Shown: one piece after another, positions 1-7,216 of the stretch | How positions within the stretch are numbered: position 1 is the stretch's first letter | Layout of the letters: each line of letters starts with the position of its first letter | Assembly (NCBI GenBank): GCA_002361095.1 | Contig: DERU01000003.1 | Span: 1 to 12,223 of the forward strand | Length of the DNA stretch: 12,223 bases | Direction of reading: 5' to 3' | DNA from: Lachnospiraceae bacterium UBA3332 | Lineage (GTDB): Bacteria; Bacillota; Clostridia; Lachnospirales; Lachnospiraceae | Notes under the pieces: model-generated | Database searches by the model: none | What the model saw: only the letters and a program-made list of their open reading frames with translations | Told to the model about the DNA's origin: nothing | Program-made: the position numbers and the translations under genes

Positions 1-17
1 AGCCCGGATTGCGAATA

Positions 18-67
18 CCGGCGGTGTCTGTGTGTCCGGATATGCCTAGGCAAACAGACATCGCCGG
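18..67. repeat. 14-bp inverted repeat (stem-loop) upstream of the nuclease gene
   Basis: Positions 18-31 and 54-67 are inverted copies matching at 13 of 14 positions. The single difference (G24 against T61) would be a G-U wobble in RNA, so a transcript could form a 14-bp stem with a 22-base loop. The loop itself holds two 6-8 base palindromes (TCCGGA at 35-40 and GCCTAGGC at 44-51). No T-run follows, so it is not a standard intrinsic terminator. It ends 3 bases before one possible start codon (70) and 24 before the start I prefer (91), so it could be a leader structure or a chromosomal repeat element. Function unknown. Confidence 0.6.
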
Positions 68-90
68 CGATGAAAGGTTTAGGTACGGAT

Positions 91-576
91 ATGAGGGGAA
101 CAGAGCAGCAGATGCTTTTGGCGGTTTGCGCGGCGGGCGTTTTGGTTCTGGTAGCGCTGGCGGTTGGGCTTGCGTTTTATCATGCGCGCAGTCTGCGGAG
201 GAAGCTTAGGGGAAAACGGCTGGATGAATTGGACGGAAGGGAGTTTGAGTTTTTTTGCGCGGATTTGCTGGAAGCAGGCGGGTTTTATGAGGTGGAGGTT
301 ACGAGGGGAAGCGGCGATTACGGCGTGGATGTACTGGCGGAGAAGGACGGTGTGACATACGCGATCCAGTGCAAACGTTACGCCTCCCCGGTCGGAGTTA
401 AGGCCGTGCAGGAGGCATGCGCGGGGCGGGAGTATTATGACAGGATGGTGGGAGCCGTGATGACCAACCAATATTTTACCCAGCCTGCGGTGGAAGCGGC
501 GCGTAAACTGAAAATCCTGTTGTGGGACAGGGGATATCTGGAGGAAATGTTGGCGGAAAGGGAGACAGGGGTATGA
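91..576 (+). CDS. Membrane-anchored Mrr-like restriction-endonuclease-fold protein
   Basis: This is a small protein with one N-terminal hydrophobic segment (about residues 8-30), a basic stretch (RSLRRKLRGKR) and then an Mrr-type catalytic domain of the PD-(D/E)XK superfamily. The visible core is an early helix with Glu (REFEFFCADLL), then GSGDYGVDVLA with Asp at about 76 and 80, then AIQCKRY supplying the Q-x-K motif (Gln93, Lys95). This matches the Mrr_cat pattern of type IV and related DNA endonucleases, so nuclease activity on DNA at the membrane is plausible but not shown. ATG at 91 has a weak AGG 7 bases upstream. ATG at 70 (seven residues longer) and ATG at 112 are alternatives, and 70 has no visible ribosome site. 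The stop codon overlaps the ABC ATPase start (ATGA at 573-576), which indicates translational coupling. It lacks the N-terminal winged-helix domain of full-length Mrr, as do other short membrane-bound members of the family. Confidence 0.85.
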   Translation: MRGTEQQMLLAVCAAGVLVLVALAVGLAFYHARSLRRKLRGKRLDELDGREFEFFCADLLEAGGFYEVEVTRGSGDYGVDVLAEKDGVTYAIQCKRYASPVGVKAVQEACAGREYYDRMVGAVMTNQYFTQPAVEAARKLKILLWDRGYLEEMLAERETGV

Positions 577-1274
577 GTTTTGTAGAGTTTAAGGATGTGA
601 AGAAAATATACCACATGGGGGAAGTGGATATCGAAGCGCTGCGGGGGGTCAGCTTCACGATTGAGAAAGGCGAGTTTTGCGTGGTGGTAGGCGCGTCCGG
701 CGCCGGAAAAACGACGATCCTGAATATTCTTGGGGGCATGGACACGTTGTCCGAGGGGCGGGTGATGCTGGACGGCTGTGAAATTTCTTCTTACAACAAG
801 AAAAAGCTGACCTCATACCGCAGATACGATATCGGTTTTGTGTTTCAGTTTTACAATCTGGTACAAAACCTGACGGCGCTGGAAAATGTGGAACTGGCAT
901 CCCAGATTTGCCGGGAGCCGTTGGATGCGGCCGTTGTGCTGGAACAGGTGGGCCTGAAGGAACGGGCGGCCAATTTTCCCGCACAGCTGTCGGGAGGCGA
1001 GCAGCAGCGGGTAGCGATTGCCAGGGCGCTGGCCAAAAATCCGAAATTGCTTTTGTGCGACGAGCCGACGGGCGCGCTGGATTATAATACCGGAAAATCG
1101 GTTTTAAAGATTTTGCAGGATACTTGCCGCAACAATGGGGTGACGGTGGTGGTAATTACCCACAATCAGGCGCTGACGGCGATGGCGGATCGGATTATCA
1201 CGGTGAAAAACGGCAGGATTGCGGATATGAGAAAAAATGACTGTGTCGTACCCGTGGAGCAGATCGAGTGGTGA
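573..1274 (+). CDS. ABC transporter ATP-binding protein (MacB/LolD-like)
   Basis: A 233-residue ATPase subunit that powers the FtsX-type permease encoded next. All the expected motifs are visible: Walker A GASGAGKTT (40-48), Q-loop Gln92 in FVFQFYNLV, signature LSGGEQQR (139-146), Walker B LLLCDE (159-164) with catalytic Glu164, D-loop GALD, and switch His197 in VITHN. The sequence around the Q-loop (FYNLVQNLTALENVELA) is typical of the LolD/MacB/FtsE group that partners with FtsX-domain permeases. The start at 573 is chosen because GGGAG lies 8 bases upstream and the protein begins with the usual short beta strand (VEFKDVKKIY). An in-frame ATG at 522 would add 17 unlikely residues and lies inside the upstream gene. 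It overlaps the upstream gene by 4 bases and is followed 13 bases later by the permease, so the three genes form one operon. Confidence 0.96.
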   Translation: MSFVEFKDVKKIYHMGEVDIEALRGVSFTIEKGEFCVVVGASGAGKTTILNILGGMDTLSEGRVMLDGCEISSYNKKKLTSYRRYDIGFVFQFYNLVQNLTALENVELASQICREPLDAAVVLEQVGLKERAANFPAQLSGGEQQRVAIARALAKNPKLLLCDEPTGALDYNTGKSVLKILQDTCRNNGVTVVVITHNQALTAMADRIITVKNGRIADMRKNDCVVPVEQIEW

Positions 1275-1287
1275 CGGAGGACGGAAA

Positions 1288-4200
1288 ATGAAATCTTCGA
1301 TGGTGAAAACGACGCTGCGGGAGATTCGGGGCAGCTTTGGGCGCTATATGGCGATACTGGCGATCGTGGCATTGGGGGTTGGTTTTTTTGCGGGGCTGAT
1401 GGTAACGACGCCTACTATGGTCAAGGCAGGCGGCAGTTATATGAACGAAAAGGAACTGTTCGACTTACGGCTTTTGTCCACGCTGGGATTTGAGAAAGGG
1501 GCGGAGACGCTTTTTGCGGGAAACGAAGGGGTGGAAGCGGTGGAAGGCGCGGTTTCGACCGATTTTTTGGCACAAGATCCGGATGGGGAGATCAAGGTCA
1601 TGACCGCACAGACCCTGCTTGCGGTGCAAAACCAGCTGCAGCTAAAAGCCGGCCGGCTGCCGCAAAAGCCGGAGGAATGTGTGGTGGATGCGCATGCGTT
1701 TCAGGAAGAAGACATCGGTTCTTTTCTGGGGATTGCAGGGGAAAACGAGGAGGAGACGGGCAATCTGTTTGCGTATCAGACTTATGAGATTGTAGGGCTG
1801 GTGGACGCGGTGTATTACGCCAATTACGAAAGGGGATCTTCGGCGCTTGGCAACGGCAAGGTGAGCGGCTTTGTTTATCTTTTGCCGCAGGGGTTTGACA
1901 CCGAATACTTTACGGAACTGTTTGTGCGGTTTCGGGAGGATTACGAGTTATACAGCGACGCTTACAAAGAGACGGTGGAGGAATTTAAAGACTGGGCCGA
2001 GCCGCTGACCGAGAAAGCGGCAATGCAGCGATATGACGCGATTTTGAAGGAAGCAAATGAAAAGATCGCGGATGCGGAGGCCGAACTTTCGGAAAAAACG
2101 GCGGAGGCAAGGGAAGAACTGGCGGATGCGGAAAAGAAAATTGCGGACGGGGAAGCCGAACTGGCCGATGCCAATGTAAAAATTGCGGACGGGGAAGCCC
2201 AACTGGCAAACGGACGGCAGGAACTTGCCGACGGTCAAAGACAGCTGGCGCAAAACCGTTCGGAACTGGCGGATGCCAGAAGGCAGATAGAGGATGGGCA
2301 GGCGCAGCTGGCGCAGGGAAGACAGCAGCTGGAGGCGGCCTTGGCGATGGCGCAAGCCTCATACCAGGCGGCGCCGGAGGGCAGTGAAGCGGCGCAGATT
2401 GCCGCACAGATCGGGCAGCTGCGTTTACAGCTGCAGGAATTGGAGGCACAGGAGGCGGATCTGCGGGAGCGGCTTGCCCAAGTCGAGGCCGGGGAACGTC
2501 AGGCACAGGAAGCAGACCGTGAACTTGCGCAGGCGCAGCGCGATATAGCGGACGGGGAAGCCGAGTTGGAGGAGAACCGGCAAAAACTTGCCGACGCGCA
2601 AAAGGATTTGGACGAGGGCAAAAAGGAGTATGCGGACGGTCTGCAGGAACTGGAGGACAAAACGGCGGAAGCGGAGGAGAAAATTGCGGACGCAAAACAG
2701 GAACTGGCAGATTTGAAGGAGCCGGATATTTATGTGCTGGGGCGGGACACCAACGTAGGCTACGCCTGCTTTGAGAACGATTCCGCGATTGTCAGGGGGA
2801 TTGCCAAAGTTTTTCCGCTGTTCTTCTTTTTGGTGGCGGCCTTGGTATGTATTACTACGATGAACCGGATGGTGGAGGAGCAGCGCACCCAGATCGGGGT
2901 ACTCAAAGCCCTCGGCTACGGGGAGTACAGGATCATGGGCAAGTATTTGTTCTACTCCGGCAGCGCGGCGGTGATCGGCAGTATACTCGGTTTTTTTGCC
3001 GGTTGTATTTTGTTTCCTACCGTGATATGGAGCGCATACAAAATTATGTACAGCCTGGGGGAGGCTGCCCTGATATTCGACGCAGGACTGGCGTTTATTT
3101 CCCTGTTTGTGTCGTTATTGTGTTCTATGGGGACTACCTGGCTGACATGCCGGTATGAACTGACCAGTGTGGCGGCGCAGCTTTTGCGTCCCAAATCCCC
3201 CAAGGCCGGAAAGCGGATTTGGCTGGAATATTTCCCCTTTATCTGGAAAAGATTTTCGTTTCTGGTAAAGGTATCCATCCGCAATGTGCTGCGGTATAAG
3301 CAGCGGTTTTTTATGATGGTGGTGGGAATCGGCGGATGCAGCGCATTGCTGGTGACAGGCTTTGGAATCAAGGATTCGATTACGGACGTGGCGGTGCAGC
3401 AATATGGGGAAATCCAAAAGTATGCTTTGGGTGTGACTTTGAAGGATCCGATCGGTGGGAAAGAATCCGATGCCGCGCGGATAGCCATGGAAAATGGGGC
3501 AAAGGGATATACGGTTGTCTGTGAGAAAGCGATGGATGTAACCGGCGCGTCCGCCACCAAGTCCGCAAACATTGTGATTCCCAAAAATCCGGAGCAGATG
3601 CGGGACTATATTGATCTGCATACCAAAAAGAAGGAACCGATAAGCTGGCCGCAAAAAGGGGAAGCGGTTATGGATGCCAAGCTTGCGGAGAAATGCGGAC
3701 TCAAGATCGGGGATACGGTATCCATGCGCAACGAGGACGGTGAAAAGCTGACGGTGAAACTGGTCGCCACCAGCCGGAACTTTGTATACAATTATGTTTA
3801 TATCAGTCCGGATACTTGGGAAGCCGATAACGGCGGCAGCCCCGCGTATAAGAGCCTTTATATTGACGTGGAAAAAAGCGTCGATGTCGGGGCGCTTTCG
3901 GAAAAACTGTTGGCCTGCGAGGAGGTATCCGCCGTTTCGGACTCTGCGGATTTTATGGATCGTGTCTCCAATATGATGAAGAGCGTGGATTACATTGTGG
4001 TTTTGATAGTTTTTTGCGCGGGGGCGCTGGCCTTTATCGTCATTTACAACCTGACCAATATTAACATCACGGAGCGGATCCGGGAAATTGCGACCATAAA
4101 GGTGTTGGGCTTTTATCCTGCAGAGACGGCCTCCTACGTTTTTCGGGAGAATATTCTTCTGACGGCGATCGGGGCAGCGGTAGGTCTGGTGCTGGGTGTT

Positions 4201-4386
4201 TTTTTACACGGCTTTGTGATTTCCGAAATTGACGTGGACATGATTACGTTTGATGTGCGGATTCTTCCCCGGAGTTATCTGTGGAGTATCCTGCTGACAT
4301 TTGTGTTTATGGTGGTGGTGGATTTGTTTATGTACGCCAAACTGGAGCGGATCAATATGGCGGAGTCTTTAAAGAGCATCGAATGA
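1288..4386 (+). CDS. Large FtsX-like ABC permease with extracytoplasmic coiled coil
   Basis: A 1032-residue two-domain permease partnering the preceding ATPase. TM1 is at about 20-39. A large outer domain follows, including a long coiled coil at about 240-476. The first FtsX core then spans TM2 (501-525), TM3 (551-581) and TM4 (593-621). TM5 is near 673-694, followed by a second outer domain and the second FtsX core with TM6 (900-926), TM7 (954-978) and TM8 (996-1019). Each core carries the family signature after its first helix: EEQRTQIGVLKALGY and ERIREIATIKVLGF. The coiled coil is built from heptads of the form LADGxxx/IADGxxx, like the xxxLxxG heptads of YhgE-type envelope proteins. FtsX/MacB relatives move or extract envelope substrates, or signal by mechanotransmission, without using the membrane domain as a channel. 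The substrate here is unknown. Start 1288 has a perfect GGAGG 7 bases upstream; the in-frame ATG at 1237 lies within the ATPase gene. Confidence 0.94.
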   Translation: MKSSMVKTTLREIRGSFGRYMAILAIVALGVGFFAGLMVTTPTMVKAGGSYMNEKELFDLRLLSTLGFEKGAETLFAGNEGVEAVEGAVSTDFLAQDPDGEIKVMTAQTLLAVQNQLQLKAGRLPQKPEECVVDAHAFQEEDIGSFLGIAGENEEETGNLFAYQTYEIVGLVDAVYYANYERGSSALGNGKVSGFVYLLPQGFDTEYFTELFVRFREDYELYSDAYKETVEEFKDWAEPLTEKAAMQRYDAILKEANEKIADAEAELSEKTAEAREELADAEKKIADGEAELADANVKIADGEAQLANGRQELADGQRQLAQNRSELADARRQIEDGQAQLAQGRQQLEAALAMAQASYQAAPEGSEAAQIAAQIGQLRLQLQELEAQEADLRERLAQVEAGERQAQEADRELAQAQRDIADGEAELEENRQKLADAQKDLDEGKKEYADGLQELEDKTAEAEEKIADAKQELADLKEPDIYVLGRDTNVGYACFENDSAIVRGIAKVFPLFFFLVAALVCITTMNRMVEEQRTQIGVLKALGYGEYRIMGKYLFYSGSAAVIGSILGFFAGCILFPTVIWSAYKIMYSLGEAALIFDAGLAFISLFVSLLCSMGTTWLTCRYELTSVAAQLLRPKSPKAGKRIWLEYFPFIWKRFSFLVKVSIRNVLRYKQRFFMMVVGIGGCSALLVTGFGIKDSITDVAVQQYGEIQKYALGVTLKDPIGGKESDAARIAMENGAKGYTVVCEKAMDVTGASATKSANIVIPKNPEQMRDYIDLHTKKKEPISWPQKGEAVMDAKLAEKCGLKIGDTVSMRNEDGEKLTVKLVATSRNFVYNYVYISPDTWEADNGGSPAYKSLYIDVEKSVDVGALSEKLLACEEVSAVSDSADFMDRVSNMMKSVDYIVVLIVFCAGALAFIVIYNLTNINITERIREIATIKVLGFYPAETASYVFRENILLTAIGAAVGLVLGVFLHGFVISEIDVDMITFDVRILPRSYLWSILLTFVFMVVVDLFMYAKLERINMAESLKSIE
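2137..2207 (+). repeat. Near-identical direct repeat inside the coiled-coil coding region
   Basis: Positions 2137-2165 and 2179-2207 are two 29-base copies that differ at one base, offset by 42 bases (14 residues, exactly two heptads). A partial third copy of about 17 bases recurs at 2548-2564. They encode the repeated IADGEAEL/IADGEAQL units of the permease coiled coil. The high nucleotide identity suggests recent duplication or slippage that kept heptad register. Confidence 0.75.
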
Positions 4387-6214
4387 GCGTATTTGAAAAG
4401 CGGCTGTTTAACAGCCGCTTTGTCAGGTTTTTATAGTCGGAAGGCCCCGCCTTGAGTACGAACCGGTGAAAGCGCATGGGCGTAAAAGCGTCCCCCCATT
4501 GTGCTTTCGCCCTGTTTTTTAAGGCGGTCATTTCCAGGTAGCCCACGTAATACTTTAAGTATGTGGCGGGGGCGGTGCGCAGATAATGGTAAATGCGGTC
4601 CGCGCTTTCATCGGACAGTCCGAAAGAGGTCAGGGACCGCAGGATGTCGTCTTTTTGGGCCCCGTAATAGTGCAGGGAGATATCGAGCAGCGAAAAAAGA
4701 TTGATTTGTAAATCCCGCTGCAGGCTGGTCAGGGTACAGAGCAGGGATGCGGCGGGGGATGCGCCTGCGTTTTGCAGTAAATCTGCGGCGTATGTATAGG
4801 AAAGCTGTTCCGTATAATAAGCCCAGCCCTCCACATAGCCGCCGTAGTGGAGCAGTTCCCGGATGGGAAGTTCATGATCGGCATCTGCCTGGTACAGGGA
4901 AGAATATACGGTCTGGTACAAATGACCGGGGTATCCCTCGTGGGCCAGGGTGGTGTAGAGTTCGAGGCCGGCGGCGGTGGAAGCGCGGTTGATGCAGATT
5001 GTGTTATGGGCCAGATCGTCCACCGGGGGCGTCATGTAAAAAGCGGGGCTGGTGTAGGGTTCCAGCGCGGCGTCTACATCCCGTACGGTACATTGGATAT
5101 CCTGGGAGGAAAGTTCCGTAAGGGACGGATAATCCTTTTGCATCCGTGCCTGCAGATCGGAGAGAATTTCGGAAGGCTCTAAGAGGGGAAATTCGTCGGA
5201 CAAAAGGGTGGGATCGGGAAAACTTCCGGTCAGTTCCCGGTATTTTGCACCGAGGGTTTGGATATTTTCAAATTTTTGCTGAAAAACTTTTTGTAAAATT
5301 GTGTAAATGCCGTCCATATCCAGCGTAGAGCCGGTGGTTTTTTGGGTAAGCCAGGCGTAGTAGGCCCGTCCCTGCGGCATTTCGCACAGGCCGCCGTCAT
5401 ATTGTCCCGTTCCGGACAGCAAAAGCAGATCGTCGCCAAGCCTGTCGTAGGCGGGCTGTACGACAGTGGATAACAGGCGGTTGTTTTCCGCAAGATATTG
5501 TTCCTTTTCCTGGGCGGTGATGATACCCTGCTGCTGCAATGCTTCTACCCTGTCTGCAAAAGTAAGCTGTAAAAAATGGGTTCCGGAGTCGATGGCGGCT
5601 TTGTCCATGATGTGGTCGCACTGGGAGACCACATTTTCCGCATCCTGTCTGGTCATGAACAGCCCTGCCTGCGCTTTTTCGGATTCGAAGTCGGAGAGTC
5701 CCTGCAGATAGGCGGCAGTGGATTCCAACAGGGATAAATAAATTTGGATATCACTTTTGCCGCGCAGCGTATATTCGGCCAACAGCAGGGGAAGTTCGCT
5801 CTGCATGCCGCCGGAGGGGGAAAGGGGTTCCTCGTAATACGTAAAGTCCCGTCCTGCATATTGGGTTTGGAGCCAGGAGTATAACAGGTCGTAGGTATAA
5901 CGGTCTTCTTCCCGCAGGCGGGAGGGCCGGATATGGGAAAGACGTTCGAGAAAGTCTGCGGTTGCCTGTACGGAAGCAAGCTGGCCCTGCCTGGAATATA
6001 CGGGCAGGGAGGCGCTTTTTAAGGTAATGCCGTATTTTTCCGGATTTGCAAGCGTAAAGTGCAGATTGAGGGCGTCGTTCTCCATGGATTCCTTAAAATA
6101 GGAGTCCGTCATTTTATGGAAAAGATAAGCGTCAAAACCGTGTCCCAGGTAGAGGACGGTAAAGAGCAGGAAGACGAGCGAAATTCCCAGAAAACCATAG
6201 CGTATTTTTTTCAA
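4352..6214 (-). CDS. DUF885 family membrane-anchored putative zinc metallopeptidase
   Basis: A 620-residue protein with an N-terminal signal anchor (about residues 7-24) and a large outer domain of the DUF885 family, which is related to zinc carboxypeptidases. The zinc-site motif HEGYPGH (His425, Glu426, His431) is intact, and EGWAYYTEQ (Glu462) supplies the likely third metal ligand region. Helical segments typical of the family follow, up to YYVGYLEMTALKNRAKAQWG near the C-terminus. Peptidase activity is inferred from these residues; no substrate is known. The start is a TTG at 6214-6212, supported by AGG 8 bases upstream on the minus strand and by the hydrophobic anchor immediately after. 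The next in-frame ATG would remove that anchor. The 3' end overlaps the convergent permease gene by 35 bases, and the final residues past about 605 are unlike the family core. No partner gene on the same strand is visible next to it. Confidence 0.92.
   Translation of the reverse strand: MKKIRYGFLGISLVFLLFTVLYLGHGFDAYLFHKMTDSYFKESMENDALNLHFTLANPEKYGITLKSASLPVYSRQGQLASVQATADFLERLSHIRPSRLREEDRYTYDLLYSWLQTQYAGRDFTYYEEPLSPSGGMQSELPLLLAEYTLRGKSDIQIYLSLLESTAAYLQGLSDFESEKAQAGLFMTRQDAENVVSQCDHIMDKAAIDSGTHFLQLTFADRVEALQQQGIITAQEKEQYLAENNRLLSTVVQPAYDRLGDDLLLLSGTGQYDGGLCEMPQGRAYYAWLTQKTTGSTLDMDGIYTILQKVFQQKFENIQTLGAKYRELTGSFPDPTLLSDEFPLLEPSEILSDLQARMQKDYPSLTELSSQDIQCTVRDVDAALEPYTSPAFYMTPPVDDLAHNTICINRASTAAGLELYTTLAHEGYPGHLYQTVYSSLYQADADHELPIRELLHYGGYVEGWAYYTEQLSYTYAADLLQNAGASPAASLLCTLTSLQRDLQINLFSLLDISLHYYGAQKDDILRSLTSFGLSDESADRIYHYLRTAPATYLKYYVGYLEMTALKNRAKAQWGDAFTPMRFHRFVLKAGPSDYKNLTKRLLNSRFSNTLIRCSLKTPPY
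4397..4435. terminator. Perfect hairpin at the convergent 3' ends, probable terminator
   Basis: An 11-bp perfect stem (4397-4407 paired with 4411-4421) closes on a 3-base loop (TTA). It starts 11 bases after the permease stop. On the plus strand a T-run (4428-4432) follows 6 bases after the stem. On the minus strand the stem itself ends in TTT followed by another T. The hairpin is symmetric, so it could stop transcripts from both sides. It lies inside the last codons of the minus-strand DUF885 gene, so part of that coding end doubles as terminator. The T-runs are not ideal in either direction. Confidence 0.65.
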
Positions 6215-6344
6215 AGCATGTAACCTGTAAAGTTTTTTACCATTTTATGAGGGAAAAAGGGCGGATATACCGGAATGATTTTTGCGCAGGCCCATTAAAC
6301 TTTGCGGGAGGGCATGGGCGGCAACCCTCAAAATTTACAATTTG

Positions 6345-6376
6345 TTGCATATTTTCGAAAAATCATGTGTTATGAT
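6345..6376 (+). promoter_or_regulatory. Possible extended -10 promoter for the two-component operon
   Basis: TATGAT at 6371-6376 is preceded by TGT, giving an extended -10 (TGnTATGAT). The best -35 is weak: TTGCAT at 6345-6350, at a 20-base spacing. It sits inside small inverted repeats (ATCAT at 6362-6366 against ATGAT at 6372-6376), which could be a regulator site. The response regulator ATG lies about 105 bases downstream. The leader between them can fold CTCCCC (6403-6408) onto GGGGAG (6441-6446). The rest of the 267-base gap (6215-6481) shows no convincing gene, and no clear promoter for the minus-strand DUF885 gene. Confidence 0.4.
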
Positions 6377-6481
6377 GATTCCGGGATATTCCCTTTTGTG
6401 GCCTCCCCGCCCCCCTGACACTACAGGGACATTTGCTGCAGGGGAGAGACTTGGAGAGTTGCGTGATTTCATGGAGGAGTC

Positions 6482-7141
6482 ATGAGAATATTAGTGGTAG
6501 AAGACGATCCTTCGATTTCGGAATTGATTTGCATGAATTTGGAAGCCGCAGGTTACACACCGACAGCGGTTTTTGACGGTATAGAGGCGCAATGCCTTTT
6601 GCGCAGCGGGAAGGCGGACGACGCAGCGCTGGCGCTGGTGGATGTAATGCTTCCGGGCAGGGATGGATTTGCGCTGATATCCGACTTTTTAAAAGTGCAG
6701 ATTCCGGTGATTTTTCTGACGGCAAAGGCGGATGTGGCTTCCAAGGTGCATGGCCTAAAGGCAGGGGCGGAAGACTATATTGTAAAGCCTTTCGAGGTGC
6801 TTGAACTTCTGGTGCGGATTGAAAAGGTGCTAAAGCGTACAGGCAGGGGACGCACGCAAATCTGCATCCGGGACGTGAAAATTCATTTGCGGGAGCACAA
6901 GGTGACAAAGGGGGGGATACCGGTTGCCTTAAAGCCGATGGAATACGAACTTTTGGTAACGCTTGCGCGGGGGCGTAACATTGCTTTTTCCAGGGAAGAA
7001 CTGCTAAACCGTGTTTGGGGGCTGGATTATATGGGGGAAACCCGCACGGTGGATGTGCATGTGGGGCAGCTTCGGAGAAAGCTGGATTTTTATGACATTA
7101 TTCGCACGGTTCCGAAAATGGGCTATCGGCTGGAAGACTGA
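6482..7141 (+). CDS. OmpR/PhoB-family response regulator
   Basis: A 219-residue transcription factor with a receiver domain (about 1-120) and a C-terminal winged-helix DNA-binding domain (about 128-219). The phosphorylation pocket is complete: acidic Asp8/Asp9, phospho-acceptor Asp54 in LVDVMLPG, switch Thr80 in FLTAKAD and Lys102 in IVKPF. The winged helix shows the usual LKPMEYELL, REELLNRVWG, TVDVHVGQLRRKL and MGYRLED elements. ATG at 6482 follows a strong GGAGGAG (6473-6479), though at short spacing. The sensor kinase gene begins 75 bases downstream on the same strand and is the obvious cognate partner. The DNA target is not evident. Its own promoter region has small inverted repeats that could be tested for autoregulation. 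Confidence 0.97.
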   Translation: MRILVVEDDPSISELICMNLEAAGYTPTAVFDGIEAQCLLRSGKADDAALALVDVMLPGRDGFALISDFLKVQIPVIFLTAKADVASKVHGLKAGAEDYIVKPFEVLELLVRIEKVLKRTGRGRTQICIRDVKIHLREHKVTKGGIPVALKPMEYELLVTLARGRNIAFSREELLNRVWGLDYMGETRTVDVHVGQLRRKLDFYDIIRTVPKMGYRLED

Positions 7142-7216
7142 CAGAACATTTTTCAAACACGCTCCGGGGTTCCCGCAGATTAAGATGCCGCTTGTGCGGC
7201 GGAATGAGAGAAAAAC

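Noticed and set aside
2137..2564. Repeats as a CRISPR-like array
   Set aside because: The repeats are in-frame heptad units of a coiled coil, irregularly spaced and coding throughout.
1948..2695. Long minus-strand open frames opposite the permease coiled coil
   Set aside because: They are Pro/Ser/Arg-rich mirror readings of the repetitive GC-rich coding strand, with no ribosome site or recognisable domain.
91..4386. Reading the nuclease plus ABC genes as a phage-defence island
   Set aside because: No methyltransferase, helicase, toxin pair or mobile element is present, and the ABC genes are of the ordinary envelope exporter type. Coupling is noted as a finding but a defence role is not supported.
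6282..6485. Short plus-strand open frame upstream of the response regulator
   Set aside because: It spans the putative promoter and leader, lacks a ribosome site and has no protein-like composition.
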